DNA of 64,000 nucleotides from Hyphomicrobiales bacterium (lineage in GTDB: Bacteria > Pseudomonadota > Alphaproteobacteria > Rhizobiales > Rhizobiaceae), in assembly GCA_900473045.1 (NCBI GenBank), contig UCKS01000003.1, forward strand, positions 122,584 to 186,583, written 5' to 3'. The first letter of the stretch is position 1, and each line of letters begins with the position of its first letter. The notes under the pieces are model-generated. The model was given only the letters and a program-made list of their open reading frames with translations, had not been told where the DNA came from and did not search any database. Both the position numbers and the translations under genes were made by a program. Positions 43,566 to 53,036 of this stretch are shown here, one piece after another.

Positions 43566-43602
43566 AAAAGGCCCTGCCGATTCGCAACCAGCAGGGCCTT
43601 TG
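43566..43602 (-). terminator. Terminator of hppD
   Basis: The stem AAAGGCCCTGC/GCAGGGCCTTT with a 13-base loop has a T-run on the minus strand. It lies 17 bases past the hppD stop. The rest of the 260-base gap to the diguanylate cyclase gene (43359-43565) shows no gene. Confidence 0.8.
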
Positions 43603-43618
43603 ATCGGAAAGTGCCTGT

Positions 43619-44734
43619 TTACTCCGCGGCGGCGGCCGGCTTCAGCACGCCACGGCGGATCTGGTCGGCCTCGATCGATTCGAACAGGGCGCGGAAATTG
43701 CCTTCGCCAAACCCTTCGTCGCCCTTGCGCTGGATGAATTCGAAGAAGATCGGGCCAATCACGGTCTTCGAGAAGATCTGCAGCAGGATGCGGGTCATGC
43801 CGCCATCGACCACGCCTTCGCCGTCGATCAGGATGCCGTGTTTCTTCATCTTTTCGATCGGCTCGTCATGGCCGTTCACGCGGTCATGCGACAGGTCGTA
43901 ATAGGTGTCCGGCGGCCCCGGCATGAATTTCAGGTCGTTGGCAGCCAGCTTGTCGGTGGCTTCATAGATACCGTCCGTTCCAACGGCGATATGTTGGATG
44001 CCCTCGCCCTTGTACTTGCGCAGATATTCCTCGATCTGGCTGGTATCGTCCTTCGACTCGTTCAGCGGAATGCGGATCTTGCCGCAAGCCGAGGTGATCG
44101 CCCGGCTTGTCAGGCCGGTGATGCGGCCATCGATATTGAAGAAATGGATCTGCTTGAAGCCGAACAGGTTTCGGTAAAAGTCCCACCACGTGTCCATGTT
44201 ACCGCGATAGACATTGTGGGTGAGGTGGTCGAGATAATAGAAGCCGACGCCCTGCGGCTTTGGATCGCGCTCACCCAGCCACTCGAATTCGGCCTCATAG
44301 GGCGAACCTTTCTGACCGTAGGTATCGATGAAATAGAGCAGCGAGCCGCCAATGCCGACGATGGCCGGAACATCGAGCGCCTTGTCAGTGCCCTCATAGG
44401 GCGTCGCCCCCTTGGAGACGGCATGATCGAACGCGTGTTTCGCGTCGGAGACACGCCAGGCCATCGACGGCGCGCAGGGACCGTGATCCTCGACAAAGCG
44501 CATCGCATGGCTGCCGGGCTCGGCATTCAGGATGTAATTGATGTCGCCCTGGCGCCAGACGCAGACATCCTTGGTGCGATGCTTGGCAACGCAGGAATAG
44601 CCCATGCGGGTGAAGAGCTCGCGCAGCTTTTCCGGCTCCGGATGGGCGAATTCGACGAATTCAAACCCATCTGTCCCGGCGGGGTTCTCAACGGTTATGC
44701 CGGTCGGCGCCGTATCATGTGGGAAGGGGCCCAT
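43619..44734 (-). CDS. hppD: 4-hydroxyphenylpyruvate dioxygenase
   Basis: A 371-residue iron enzyme that turns 4-hydroxyphenylpyruvate into homogentisate, the entry step of the tyrosine route encoded here. The Fe ligands are His in YLDHLTHNV, His in GIQHIAVG and Glu in FFEFIQRKG. The start at 44734 (MGPFPHDTAP) follows GGAGAG; the longer open frame upstream runs through the promoter region. It is divergent from an Lrp-type regulator gene. Confidence 0.95.
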   Translation of the reverse strand: MGPFPHDTAPTGITVENPAGTDGFEFVEFAHPEPEKLRELFTRMGYSCVAKHRTKDVCVWRQGDINYILNAEPGSHAMRFVEDHGPCAPSMAWRVSDAKHAFDHAVSKGATPYEGTDKALDVPAIVGIGGSLLYFIDTYGQKGSPYEAEFEWLGERDPKPQGVGFYYLDHLTHNVYRGNMDTWWDFYRNLFGFKQIHFFNIDGRITGLTSRAITSACGKIRIPLNESKDDTSQIEEYLRKYKGEGIQHIAVGTDGIYEATDKLAANDLKFMPGPPDTYYDLSHDRVNGHDEPIEKMKKHGILIDGEGVVDGGMTRILLQIFSKTVIGPIFFEFIQRKGDEGFGEGNFRALFESIEADQIRRGVLKPAAAAE

Positions 44735-44784
44735 CGTTCTCTCCTCTGAACGTCTCGATTTGAGGCGATAATGACGGAAATCGG

Positions 44785-44801
44785 ATGCATTGTGCTTGCA
44801 T
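44785..44801. promoter_or_regulatory. Candidate operator between hppD and the Lrp gene
   Basis: An inverted repeat ATGCA-N7-TGCAT of 17 bases lies in the middle of the divergent promoter region. It fits the size of an Lrp/AsnC-type site, but short repeats arise by chance and this is a weak call. Confidence 0.3.
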
Positions 44802-44863
44802 TCTAGCGCCATTTGGCAAAAACTACGCACGGAACATGCGAATTCTGGAGGATTGACGCACGA

Positions 44864-45343
44864 ATGGAACAGCTCGACGGATATGACCTGAAGATCCTCT
44901 CCGAACTGCAATGCGATGGGCGGTTGACCAACAACGAACTGTCGGAACGGATCGCGCTTTCACCCTCGCAATGCTCCCGGCGGCGGGCCCGACTGGAGAC
45001 AGAAGGCTTCATCCAGACCTACCGGGCGATGCTGGATCGCGGCCGGCTGGGGCTTGATCTGCTGATCGTCATCGCCGTGACGCTCGCTACCCACAACCGC
45101 GACAATGCCAAGCGTTTCGCAGCACTGATCGCCGATCTACCGGAAGTCCTGGAATGTTACGCCCTGACAGGCGAGATGGACTATCACCTGAAGGTTGTGA
45201 CGCCGGATCTGGCCGGGCTTGCTCACTTCGTCAATGACGTGCTTTTGCCGCATGACAGCGTCCAGCATGTGAAGACATCGATCGTGCTGGCGACGCTGAA
45301 GGATTTTGAAGGACTGCCGGTGCGCCAGCGCGGCAGGCTTTAG
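44864..45343 (+). CDS. Lrp/AsnC-family transcriptional regulator
   Basis: A 159-residue regulator with an N-terminal helix-turn-helix (LTNNELSERIALSPSQCSRR) and a C-terminal ligand-binding RAM domain (VLECYALTGEMDYHLKVV). The ATG at 44864 follows GGAGGA. Its divergent position makes it the likely regulator of hppD, perhaps in response to tyrosine or a related amino acid. It overlaps the convergent MarR gene by four bases. Confidence 0.92.
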   Translation: MEQLDGYDLKILSELQCDGRLTNNELSERIALSPSQCSRRRARLETEGFIQTYRAMLDRGRLGLDLLIVIAVTLATHNRDNAKRFAALIADLPEVLECYALTGEMDYHLKVVTPDLAGLAHFVNDVLLPHDSVQHVKTSIVLATLKDFEGLPVRQRGRL

Positions 45344-45801
45344 CGGGGCCGTTTCGCCATGGCTTTTTCAACGGCGGTCAACCCCGACGAAAGCGCCTGC
45401 ACCCCCTCCTGTCCTACCAGTTCGGACAGTTCCGCCGCATAATCGCGCGCCAGCCGCGTCAGATCCCGGTATGCCTTTGCCCCGGCTGCCGTCAGTTCCA
45501 GATGTTCGGCACGGCGGTCATCCTCATCCTGCGTCCGCTTCAGCCAGCGCCGCTCCTCCAGCGCAAACACGGCACGGCTGACCTTGGTCTTGTGCATGGT
45601 CGAATGGGTGCCGACTTCCGTCGCCGTCATCCGGCCGCAACTGCCGAGAGCCGCCAGCGTGCGCCATTCCGGCCGCGTCAGCCCATACTCGGCCTTATAG
45701 GAAGCAGCAAAGCGCAGGGCGATGAATTCCGCCGCACGGTTGAGACGGAACGGCAGGAACTGTTCGAGATCGAAATCGCCGGCAACATTCTCAGGGTTCA
45801 T
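45340..45801 (-). CDS. MarR-family regulator of the homogentisate operon
   Basis: A 153-residue winged-helix dimer with helix-turn-helix MTATEVGTHSTMHKTKVSRA and wing DEDDRRAEHLELT. The ATG at 45801 (MNPENVAGDFD) is preferred to 45852, because the latter would lie in the operator region and overlap the hmgA leader. It is divergent from hmgA and probably represses it, with an aromatic intermediate as ligand. Confidence 0.9.
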   Translation of the reverse strand: MNPENVAGDFDLEQFLPFRLNRAAEFIALRFAASYKAEYGLTRPEWRTLAALGSCGRMTATEVGTHSTMHKTKVSRAVFALEERRWLKRTQDEDDRRAEHLELTAAGAKAYRDLTRLARDYAAELSELVGQEGVQALSSGLTAVEKAMAKRPR

Positions 45802-45829
45802 GGCTTCCTTGATAGTTACAAAATAGACA

Positions 45830-45843
45830 GTTACATTTGTAAC
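45830..45843. promoter_or_regulatory. Palindromic operator between marR and hmgA
   Basis: A perfect inverted repeat GTTACA-TT-TGTAAC lies 26 bases before the hmgA start; the half-site GTTACA is repeated 15 bases further left (45815-45820). Size and place fit a MarR-dimer site controlling both genes. Confidence 0.55.
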
Positions 45844-45868
45844 CATATACATGGAGGAGGATCAAGCC

Positions 45869-47224
45869 ATGCTGGAGAAAACCCGGACGGTCACCGTCGA
45901 TGTAACGTCCAACAGCCCGCAATATATGCCCGGCTTCGGCAACGACTTCGAGACGGAATCTCTTCCCGGCGCCTTGCCCCAAGGACAGAACAGCCCGCAG
46001 AAATGCAACTATGGCCTTTATGCCGAGCAGCTGTCAGGCTCTCCCTTCACTGCCCCGCGTGGCACAAACGAGCGCTCCTGGCTCTATCGCATCCGCCCGA
46101 GCGTGCGTCACACGCGCCGTTTTTCCAATACCAGCTACCCCTTCTGGAAATCGGCACCGTGCCTGGACGATCACTCTCTGCCGCTTGGCCAATTGCGCTG
46201 GAACCCGATCCCGGAGCCAGCCGAACAACTCAATTTCCTTGCTGGAATCCGCACCATGACGGCCGCCGGCGATGTCATGACCCAGGTCGGCATGGCCGCC
46301 CACGCCTATATCTTCAACGATGACATGATCGACGATTATTTCTTCGATGCCGATGGCGAACTGCTGGTGGTGCCGCAGCTCGGCACGATCCGTGTGTTCA
46401 CCGAAATGGGCATCATGGATGTCGAACCGTCGGAAATCTGCCTGATCCCGCGCGGCATGATGTTCAAGGTCTCGCGGCTCGGCGAAGGCTCCGCATGGCG
46501 CGGTTATATCTGCGAAAACTACGGCGCCAAGTTCACCCTGCCGGATCGCGGCCCGATCGGTGCCAATTGCCTTGCCAATCCGCGCGACTTCAAAACGCCA
46601 GTCGCAGCCTACGAGGACAAGGAAACGCCCTGCCGCGTGCATGTGAAATGGTGCGGCAAGTTCTACGTCACCGAAATCGGCCATTCGCCGCTCGACGTCG
46701 TCGCCTGGCACGGCAATTATGCGCCGTTCAAATACGATCTCAGGACCTTCTCCCCGGTCGGTGCCATCCTGTTCGACCATCCCGACCCGTCGATCTTCAC
46801 GGTACTGACCGCCCCAACCGAAGAAGCCGGCACCGCCAATGTCGATTTCGTCATCTTCCCGCCGCGCTGGCTGGTGGCCGAACACACTTTCCGCCCTCCC
46901 TGGTATCACCGCAATATCATGAGCGAATTCATGGGCCTGATCCACGGCCAGTACGACGCCAAGGAAGAAGGCTTCGTGCCCGGCGGCATGAGCCTGCACA
47001 ACATGATGCTACCGCACGGACCGGACGCACCGGGCTTCGAGAAGGCCTCCAACACCGAACTCAAGCCGGTGAAGCTCGACCATACCATGGCCTTCATGTT
47101 CGAGACCCGCTACCCGCAACAACTGACCCGCTACGCCGCCGAACTCGATACGCTGCAGGACAATTATCTCGAATGCTGGGACGGGTTGGAACGCAAGTTC
47201 GACGGCGCGCCCGGCATCAAATGA
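45869..47224 (+). CDS. hmgA: Homogentisate 1,2-dioxygenase
   Basis: A 451-residue iron enzyme that opens homogentisate to maleylacetoacetate. Typical regions are [27 protein letters not shown] and the Fe-site [18 protein letters not shown] with the conserved His and Glu. I chose the ATG at 45869 (MLEKTRTV) because GGAGGAGG sits right before it; the ATG at 45851 lies on top of that ribosome binding site. It heads the operon with the fumarylacetoacetase and isomerase genes. Confidence 0.94.
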   Translation: MLEKTRTVTVDVTSNSPQYMPGFGNDFETESLPGALPQGQNSPQKCNYGLYAEQLSGSPFTAPRGTNERSWLYRIRPSVRHTRRFSNTSYPFWKSAPCLDDHSLPLGQLRWNPIPEPAEQLNFLAGIRTMTAAGDVMTQVGMAAHAYIFNDDMIDDYFFDADGELLVVPQLGTIRVFTEMGIMDVEPSEICLIPRGMMFKVSRLGEGSAWRGYICENYGAKFTLPDRGPIGANCLANPRDFKTPVAAYEDKETPCRVHVKWCGKFYVTEIGHSPLDVVAWHGNYAPFKYDLRTFSPVGAILFDHPDPSIFTVLTAPTEEAGTANVDFVIFPPRWLVAEHTFRPPWYHRNIMSEFMGLIHGQYDAKEEGFVPGGMSLHNMMLPHGPDAPGFEKASNTELKPVKLDHTMAFMFETRYPQQLTRYAAELDTLQDNYLECWDGLERKFDGAPGIK

Positions 47225-47241
47225 GCGAGCCAATAACAAAG

Positions 47242-47352
47242 GCCCCTCGTCCGGCCTGTCGGCTACCTCCCCGTAAGACGAGGAGAAGGAACAAGCGGCA
47301 AACTCCCTCGTCCCTTCCCCCCGCGAGCGGGGAGAGGGCTAGGGTGAGGGGC
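47242..47352. repeat. Palindromic repeat between hmgA and the fumarylacetoacetase gene
   Basis: An element with outer inverted ends GCCCCTC (47242-47248) and GAGGGGC (47346-47352) and a long inner hairpin CCCTTCCCCCCGC/GCGGGGAGAGGG near 47311-47338. It resembles, but is not the same as, the element inside pabC. It fills most of the 186-base gap; no gene is seen. Confidence 0.7.
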
Positions 47353-47410
47353 ACCCAGCAAAGACATCCGTCTGCCATGCACTGAAGAATGAACAACGAA
47401 AGCCAAAATC

Positions 47411-48427
47411 ATGAAGCTCGCCACACTCAAGGACTCCACTCGCGATGGCCGTCTGGTTGTCGTCTCCCGTGATTTGACCCGCTGTTCCGAGGTCGGCCAT
47501 ATCGCCCGCACGCTGCAGGCGGCGCTGGACGACTGGGCCTATGTCGGCCCGCGCCTCGACGAGGTGGCGGAAGGCCTGGAAACCGGCGCGCAACCCTCCA
47601 TGCGATTTCACGAGGGCGAAGCCGCCTCCCCCTTGCCACGCGCCTTCCAATGGGCGGACGGTTCGGCCTATGTCAATCACGTCGAGCTGGTCCGCAAGGC
47701 CCGCAACGCCGAGATGCCCGCGACATTCTGGACCGAGCCCCTGATGTACCAAGGCGGTTCGGACGCTTTCCTTGGCCCCCGCGATCCGATCGCCATGGCG
47801 GACGAGACCTATGGTATCGACATGGAAGCCGAGATCGCCGTTATCGTCGATGACGTATCGATGGGCACAACGTCCGAGGACGCACGGGCCGCGATCCGCC
47901 TGATCCTGCTGGTCAACGACGTCTCGTTGCGCGGCCTGATCCCGGCGGAACTCGCCAAGGGTTTCGGTTTCTTCCAGTCCAAGCCGTCTTCGGCGTTCTC
48001 GCCGGTTGCGGTGACACCGGAGGAACTCGGCGACGCCTGGGACGGCGGCAAGCTGCATCTGTCGTTGCTTGTGGATCTCAATGGCAAGCCCTTCGGCCGC
48101 GCCAATGCCGGCATCGACATGACCTTCGACTTCGGCCAGCTCATTGCCCATGCGGCGAAGACCCGGCCGCTCTGTGCCGGCACGATCATCGGCTCGGGCA
48201 CGGTCTCTAACAAGCTCGACGGCGGTCCGGGCAAGCCGGTCTCGCAAGGCGGCGTCGGCTATTCCTGCATCGCCGAAATCCGCACCATCGAAACCATCGA
48301 GAAGGGCGCCCCCACAACACCGTTCATGCGTTTCGGCGATACCGTCCGCATCGAGATGAAGGACAAGGCGGGCCATTCGATCTTCGGGGCGATCGAACAG
48401 ACCGTGACGCAATACGAACCCCGCTGA
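47411..48427 (+). CDS. Fumarylacetoacetate hydrolase
   Basis: A 338-residue enzyme of the FAH superfamily, placed to cleave fumarylacetoacetate into fumarate and acetoacetate, the last step of the route. The metal-ligand region MADETYGIDMEAEIAVIVDD and the LVNDVSLRGLIPAE motif are present, followed by the GSGTVSN signature. The long N-terminal domain is of the bacterial FAH type. It starts after the repeat element downstream of hmgA and runs into maiA. Confidence 0.88.
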   Translation: MKLATLKDSTRDGRLVVVSRDLTRCSEVGHIARTLQAALDDWAYVGPRLDEVAEGLETGAQPSMRFHEGEAASPLPRAFQWADGSAYVNHVELVRKARNAEMPATFWTEPLMYQGGSDAFLGPRDPIAMADETYGIDMEAEIAVIVDDVSMGTTSEDARAAIRLILLVNDVSLRGLIPAELAKGFGFFQSKPSSAFSPVAVTPEELGDAWDGGKLHLSLLVDLNGKPFGRANAGIDMTFDFGQLIAHAAKTRPLCAGTIIGSGTVSNKLDGGPGKPVSQGGVGYSCIAEIRTIETIEKGAPTTPFMRFGDTVRIEMKDKAGHSIFGAIEQTVTQYEPR

Positions 48428-48436
48428 GGCAATCCG

Positions 48437-49078
48437 ATGACTGATACGGTTCTGTTCGACTATTGGCGCTCGTCGGCCAGTTACCGCGTGCGGATCGCGC
48501 TCAACATGCTGGCGATCCCATATGGTTCCGTTTCCGTCGATCTGCTGAGCGGAGAACACAAGCAGGCGGAACACCTCGACCGCAATCCGCAGGGTCTGGT
48601 CCCGGCCCTGCAGATCGATGGCCACATGCTGACGCAGTCCCTCGCCATCGTCGAATATCTGGCGGAAACGCGGCCGGGCACCGCCCTCCTGCCCGCCGAC
48701 CCGCTCGGGCGTCAGCGTGTCAGGGCTCTGTCCTATGCGATCGCCATGGACATCCACCCGACCTGCAATCTAGGCGTGGTCTTTCACGTCATGCAGCAGG
48801 CGAACGATCCGGAGGCGGCGCGCTCGGCCTGGATGCGCAAGTTCATTGGCGAAGGTCTTCAAGCCTTCGAGCGCCTGCTCGACAATCCGGCAACCGGGGG
48901 CTTCTGTCATGGGAACACACCGAGCATGGCCGATCTCTGCCTCGTGCCGCAGATCTACAATGCCCGGCGCTGGAACGTCGATCTGACTTCATGCCCACGC
49001 ACTGTGGCGATTGCCGACAGATGTGCCGCACTGCCCGCCTTTGTTGCAGCTCATCCCGATCGGGCCGCGCCACAATAG
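48437..49078 (+). CDS. maiA: Maleylacetoacetate isomerase
   Basis: A 213-residue zeta-class glutathione transferase that isomerises maleylacetoacetate to fumarylacetoacetate. The N-terminal glutathione site SSASYRVRIALNMLAI with the conserved Ser-Ser and the LTQSLAIVEYLAE motif are clear. It starts nine bases after the fumarylacetoacetase stop and completes the set of pathway enzymes. Confidence 0.93.
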   Translation: MTDTVLFDYWRSSASYRVRIALNMLAIPYGSVSVDLLSGEHKQAEHLDRNPQGLVPALQIDGHMLTQSLAIVEYLAETRPGTALLPADPLGRQRVRALSYAIAMDIHPTCNLGVVFHVMQQANDPEAARSAWMRKFIGEGLQAFERLLDNPATGGFCHGNTPSMADLCLVPQIYNARRWNVDLTSCPRTVAIADRCAALPAFVAAHPDRAAPQ

Positions 49079-49177
49079 CAGAGGGTCCAACAGCCGCTTT
49101 CCGCCGGAGACCATTTTTGGCATAAGGATCGCCTCGGCCGATCACGGCCCTCTCTGCAATCAGGCGCGGGTTTCATC

Positions 49178-49825
49178 ATGAATCAGGATTTCCTCATCGA
49201 CGGCCCAGCCAACGCAGCCGTGACAATCCTGCTCGCCCATGGCGCCGGTGCACCGATGGATTCCGCATCGATGAGTGCAGCCACGGCAGCGCTTGTCGCT
49301 GCGGGATTTCGCGTCGCACGCTTCGAATTCGGCTACATGGCCGCCCGCCGCAGCTCCAGCACGCGCAAGCCGCCGCCAAAGGCAGAAAAGCTGATCCCCG
49401 AATATAGGGAAGCCGTCGCGCGGCTCGCTGCAAGCGGACTGTTGATCATCGGCGGCAAATCGATGGGCGGGCGTGTTGCCAGCATGGCGGCGGATGACCT
49501 TTTGTCGCGGGGCGTGATCGCCGGCCTGCTCTGCCTCGGCTATCCGTTTCATCCGCCCGGCAAGCCCGAAAACCTGCGGACGCAGCATCTGCTGGAATTG
49601 AAAACACCGGCGCTGATCTGCCAGGGGACGCGCGACGAATTCGGAACGCGCGAGGAAGTTGCAGGCTACGCGCTGTCCGGCAACCTCCGTATTCTCTGGC
49701 TTGAAGACGGGGATCACGACCTGAAGCCACGCAAGACCCTCTCCGGCTTCTCGACTGCCGGCCACCTGAAAACCATGGCCGAGACGGTCAAGGATTGGTC
49801 CGTCGAAATAGCCGGGACAGTCTGA
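49178..49825 (+). CDS. Alpha/beta hydrolase (KANL3/Tex30-like)
   Basis: A 215-residue small alpha/beta hydrolase. LLAHGAGAPMDS is the oxyanion region, the nucleophile Ser is in GGKSMGGRVAS, the acid is in CQGTRDEFG and the His is in EDGDHDLKP. It belongs to the Tex30/KANL3-like group with no defined substrate. The gene is about 100 bases after maiA and may be independent. Confidence 0.85.
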   Translation: MNQDFLIDGPANAAVTILLAHGAGAPMDSASMSAATAALVAAGFRVARFEFGYMAARRSSSTRKPPPKAEKLIPEYREAVARLAASGLLIIGGKSMGGRVASMAADDLLSRGVIAGLLCLGYPFHPPGKPENLRTQHLLELKTPALICQGTRDEFGTREEVAGYALSGNLRILWLEDGDHDLKPRKTLSGFSTAGHLKTMAETVKDWSVEIAGTV

Positions 49826-50002
49826 GAACGGCCCCATCCACCATCCACAAACCTGTCATCGGCGCCGTGCTACAAACCGGTCGAGTTGCCGTGTCACCCT
49901 TTATTGTGACAGAAATCTGTGCTCTAGGGCCTTTCAACCAAAGGGCAGGCACGGTATGCCGTTCCAAACCCAGACGAACCCGTCCGCAGGAGATTAAGCG
50001 AA

Positions 50003-51454
50003 ATGGCAGAAACAACCTACCCGATTCACGGCGAAATCACCGGCCCGATCGTGATGATCGGCTTTGGCTCCATCGGCCGCGGCACCCTGCCCCTGATCGA
50101 GCGCCACTTCAAATTCGACAAGAGCCGGATGGTTGTCATCGACCCGCGCGAAGACGCAGGCGACATGGAGATCCTTGCCAAGCATGGCGTTCGCCACATC
50201 AAGGAATATGTCACCAAGGACAACTACAAGGACCTCCTGAAGCCGCTTCTCACTGAAGGCGGCGGCCAGGGCTTCTGCGTCAACCTGTCGGTCGATACCG
50301 GTTCGGTTGACCTGATGAAGCTCTGCCGCAAGCTCGACGTTCTCTACATCGACACGGTTATCGAGCCTTGGCTCGGCTTCTATTTCGACAAGAACATGAA
50401 GAATGCCGACCGCACCAACTATGCGCTGCGCGAAACGCTGCGCAAGGAAAAGGCCAAGAACCCGGGCGGCGCAACCGCCGTATCCACCTGCGGCGCTAAC
50501 CCGGGCATGGTATCCTGGTTCGTCAAGCAGGCGCTGGTAAACCTTGCCAACGATCTCGACATCAAGTTCGAAGAGCCGGACCAGCATGACCGCGAAGGCT
50601 GGGCCAAGCTGATGAAGAAGACCGGCGTCAAGGGTATCCATATCGCCGAACGCGATACGCAACTGACCAAGAACCCGAAGCCGCTCAACGTCTTCTGGAA
50701 CACCTGGTCGGTCGAAGGCTTCATTTCGGAAGGCCTGCAGCCTGCCGAGCTTGGCTGGGGCACCCACGAAAACTGGATGCCGAAGAACGCCAAGAAGCAC
50801 AAGAAGGGCAACAAGGCCGCCATCTATCTGGAACAGCCGGGCGCCAACACCCGCGTCCGCACCTGGTGCCCGACACCGGGTCCGCAGTATGGCTTCCTCG
50901 TCACCCACAATGAATCGATCTCCATCGCCGACTATTTCACGGTGAAGGACAAGGACGGCGACGTCACGTTCCGCCCGACCTGCCATTACGCTTACCATCC
51001 GGCCAATGACGCCGTCCTGTCGCTGCACGAAATGTTCGGCAATGGCGGCAACGCGCAGCCGGTTCACCACGTTCTCGACGAGCACGAACTGGTCGAGGGT
51101 ATCGATGAACTCGGCGTCCTGCTCTATGGCCATGACAAGAACGCCTACTGGTATGGTTCGCGCCTGTCACTGGAAGAAACCCGCCGCATTGCGCCGTACC
51201 AGAACGCGACCGGCCTGCAGGTAACGTCGGCTGTTCTCTCCGGCATGGTCTGGGCTCTCGAAAACCCGACCGCCGGCATCGTCGAAGCCGACGAGATCGA
51301 CTACAAGCGTTGCCTGGAAGTACAGACGCCGTATCTCGGCCCGGTTGAAGGCCATTACACCGACTGGACCCCGCTCGACGGCCGTCCGGGCCTGTTCCCG
51401 GAAGATCTCGACACCAAGGATCCGTGGCAGTTCAAGAACATCCTTGTTCGCTGA
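50003..51454 (+). CDS. hss: Homospermidine synthase
   Basis: A 483-residue NAD-dependent enzyme that makes homospermidine from putrescine, the main long polyamine of many rhizobia. The Rossmann motif GFGSIGRG is at residues 20-27; the region TVIEPWLGFYFD and the later STCGANPGMVSWFVKQAL are typical. It stands alone after a 177-base gap and is followed by a terminator. Confidence 0.93.
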   Translation: MAETTYPIHGEITGPIVMIGFGSIGRGTLPLIERHFKFDKSRMVVIDPREDAGDMEILAKHGVRHIKEYVTKDNYKDLLKPLLTEGGGQGFCVNLSVDTGSVDLMKLCRKLDVLYIDTVIEPWLGFYFDKNMKNADRTNYALRETLRKEKAKNPGGATAVSTCGANPGMVSWFVKQALVNLANDLDIKFEEPDQHDREGWAKLMKKTGVKGIHIAERDTQLTKNPKPLNVFWNTWSVEGFISEGLQPAELGWGTHENWMPKNAKKHKKGNKAAIYLEQPGANTRVRTWCPTPGPQYGFLVTHNESISIADYFTVKDKDGDVTFRPTCHYAYHPANDAVLSLHEMFGNGGNAQPVHHVLDEHELVEGIDELGVLLYGHDKNAYWYGSRLSLEETRRIAPYQNATGLQVTSAVLSGMVWALENPTAGIVEADEIDYKRCLEVQTPYLGPVEGHYTDWTPLDGRPGLFPEDLDTKDPWQFKNILVR

Positions 51455-51482
51455 ACCGACTGATTACGCTTCAATCTTGAAT

Positions 51483-51510
51483 GCCCGGGGAACGATCTCC
51501 GGGCGTTTTC
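51483..51510 (+). terminator. Terminator after the homospermidine synthase gene
   Basis: The stem GCCCGG/CCGGGC with a ten-base loop is followed by GTTTTC. It lies about 30 bases past the stop codon. Confidence 0.7.
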
Positions 51511-51628
51511 CGTTGTAGATCGAATTATACCTGCCGTGCTCACGCCTCACTCTTGCTTTCAACTCCTGATCACGGCATGGTTTTTTCAATCGAAAGACAG
51601 CTTTCCGCGCAGCCTCCGGGAGACCCAC

Positions 51629-51997
51629 ATGAAGCCGATCGCCATCCTGACAGTTCTGTCCGCCGCAGCTCTGGCCTCCTGCCAGGGCGGAGGACAAGTG
51701 CGGGAACTGCCGCAAAACCGCCAGATGGCACCAGTTGGCGTCCAGGGCGCGTGGGTCGATCCGAACGGCATCGTCTCGACGTTCTCGGCCGGCACGTTCA
51801 CCACCCGCACCACCGATACCAATCAGGTTCTGGCCTCCGGAAACTACGTCAATCTGTCGCCGAAACTGGTCGAGATCAATATGACGTCGATGGTCCGCAA
51901 CACCCAGTCCAAGGTCAATTGCGCCATGGTGACGACGTCGCAGCTCAACTGCACCACCGATTCCGGCGCGCAGTTCTCGCTGTCCCGCAAGATCTGA
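51629..51997 (+). CDS. omp10: Outer-membrane lipoprotein Omp10-like
   Basis: A 122-residue lipoprotein. The signal ends with the lipobox LASC (Cys at residue 18). The mature part has [29 protein letters not shown] and [10 protein letters not shown], which match the Brucella Omp10 family. The ATG at 51629 is preceded by GGGAG. The protein is probably anchored in the outer membrane; in Brucella Omp10 is surface exposed and an immune target. Its role is unknown. Confidence 0.87.
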   Translation: MKPIAILTVLSAAALASCQGGGQVRELPQNRQMAPVGVQGAWVDPNGIVSTFSAGTFTTRTTDTNQVLASGNYVNLSPKLVEINMTSMVRNTQSKVNCAMVTTSQLNCTTDSGAQFSLSRKI

Positions 51998-52073
51998 GCC
52001 TGGGTCAAACTCACCTCTTCACCGGCACGACGATCAAGACCCTCCGGCCCCTGTGTTTGGAGGGTTTCCTTGT

Positions 52074-52901
52074 TCAGGGCGAGGGCCGCTCAGGCGCAGG
52101 CGTTGCGGCCATGTCCGCCATCGCCCTGGATGTCTCTGCATCCGCAGGGAAAAAGGCTTCGATCGTGACTTCCGAGAGCGTCACGTCGGTTGCCGTGCCA
52201 AAAACCGTCGTCGTGCTCAAAAAAGAAAGCGGACCTGCTTCACTGGTCAGAATAAGCGGAACCGCGATATCCGCATGGCCGGTGCTTGCCGCATGCCGCA
52301 TCGTCCGCGCTTCGTACGGTACCGGATAGGATTTGAGTTCGTCGAGCAAAGCAGAGAGCTGCGGATCGGCCGAAACGTCGATCTCGTGCGACAACCGCTT
52401 GAAGATGTGGCTGCGCCAGTCCCTGAAATTCACCACGCGGCTGGCCAGCCCCTCCGGGTGCAGGCTGACCCGCAGGACGTTGACCGGCCCGGCAACCAGA
52501 TGACCGGCGACACCTGCCATAAGCAGACCGACCGCCCTGTTTGCCGCCAGCATCGTCCAGTGCCGGTCCACAGCCAGGGCCGGATGTGGATCATGGCCGT
52601 CGAGAATACGCTGGATGACAGCGCGGGCACCGGCCAGATCCGGTGAATCCAGCGGCCGGTCGCGATAGATCGGTGCAAAGCCCGCCGCCATCAGAATGGC
52701 GTTGCGTTCGCGCAGCGGCACGTCCAGATGCTCCGTCAACCTGAGCACCATGTCCCGGCTCGGCAGCGAGCGGCCGGATTCCACGAAGCTCAGATGCCGC
52801 TGCGAGATATCGGCGTCCACGGCAAGCGCAAGCTGGCTCAACCGGCGTCTTTGACGCCAGTCCCGCAGCAGGTCTCCGGCAGAATTTGGGTCCTTCAACA
52901 T
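52074..52901 (-). CDS. XRE-family regulator with MmyB-like ligand domain
   Basis: A 274-residue regulator. An N-terminal helix-turn-helix (about residues 8-70, RRRLSQLALAVDADISQRHL) is followed by the MmyB-like domain (about 95-265) with NVLRVSLHPEGLASRVVNF, typical of this family, which binds fatty-acid-like ligands in some members. The ATG at 52901 starts just before the first helix. It is divergent from the two small genes to its right and may control them. Confidence 0.9.
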   Translation of the reverse strand: MLKDPNSAGDLLRDWRQRRRLSQLALAVDADISQRHLSFVESGRSLPSRDMVLRLTEHLDVPLRERNAILMAAGFAPIYRDRPLDSPDLAGARAVIQRILDGHDPHPALAVDRHWTMLAANRAVGLLMAGVAGHLVAGPVNVLRVSLHPEGLASRVVNFRDWRSHIFKRLSHEIDVSADPQLSALLDELKSYPVPYEARTMRHAASTGHADIAVPLILTSEAGPLSFLSTTTVFGTATDVTLSEVTIEAFFPADAETSRAMADMAATPAPERPSP

Positions 52902-53036
52902 AGGCCGACAATGACGCTGCCAGGTATCTTTGGCAATTACCTCCGGCGTAATCGACGGCCGCATCGATCTGTCTCAGGATCAGGGTCAAGGCATTGCAAC
53001 GCCTGCAGGCCTACCGGTCAGAGAAAGGACGATATC

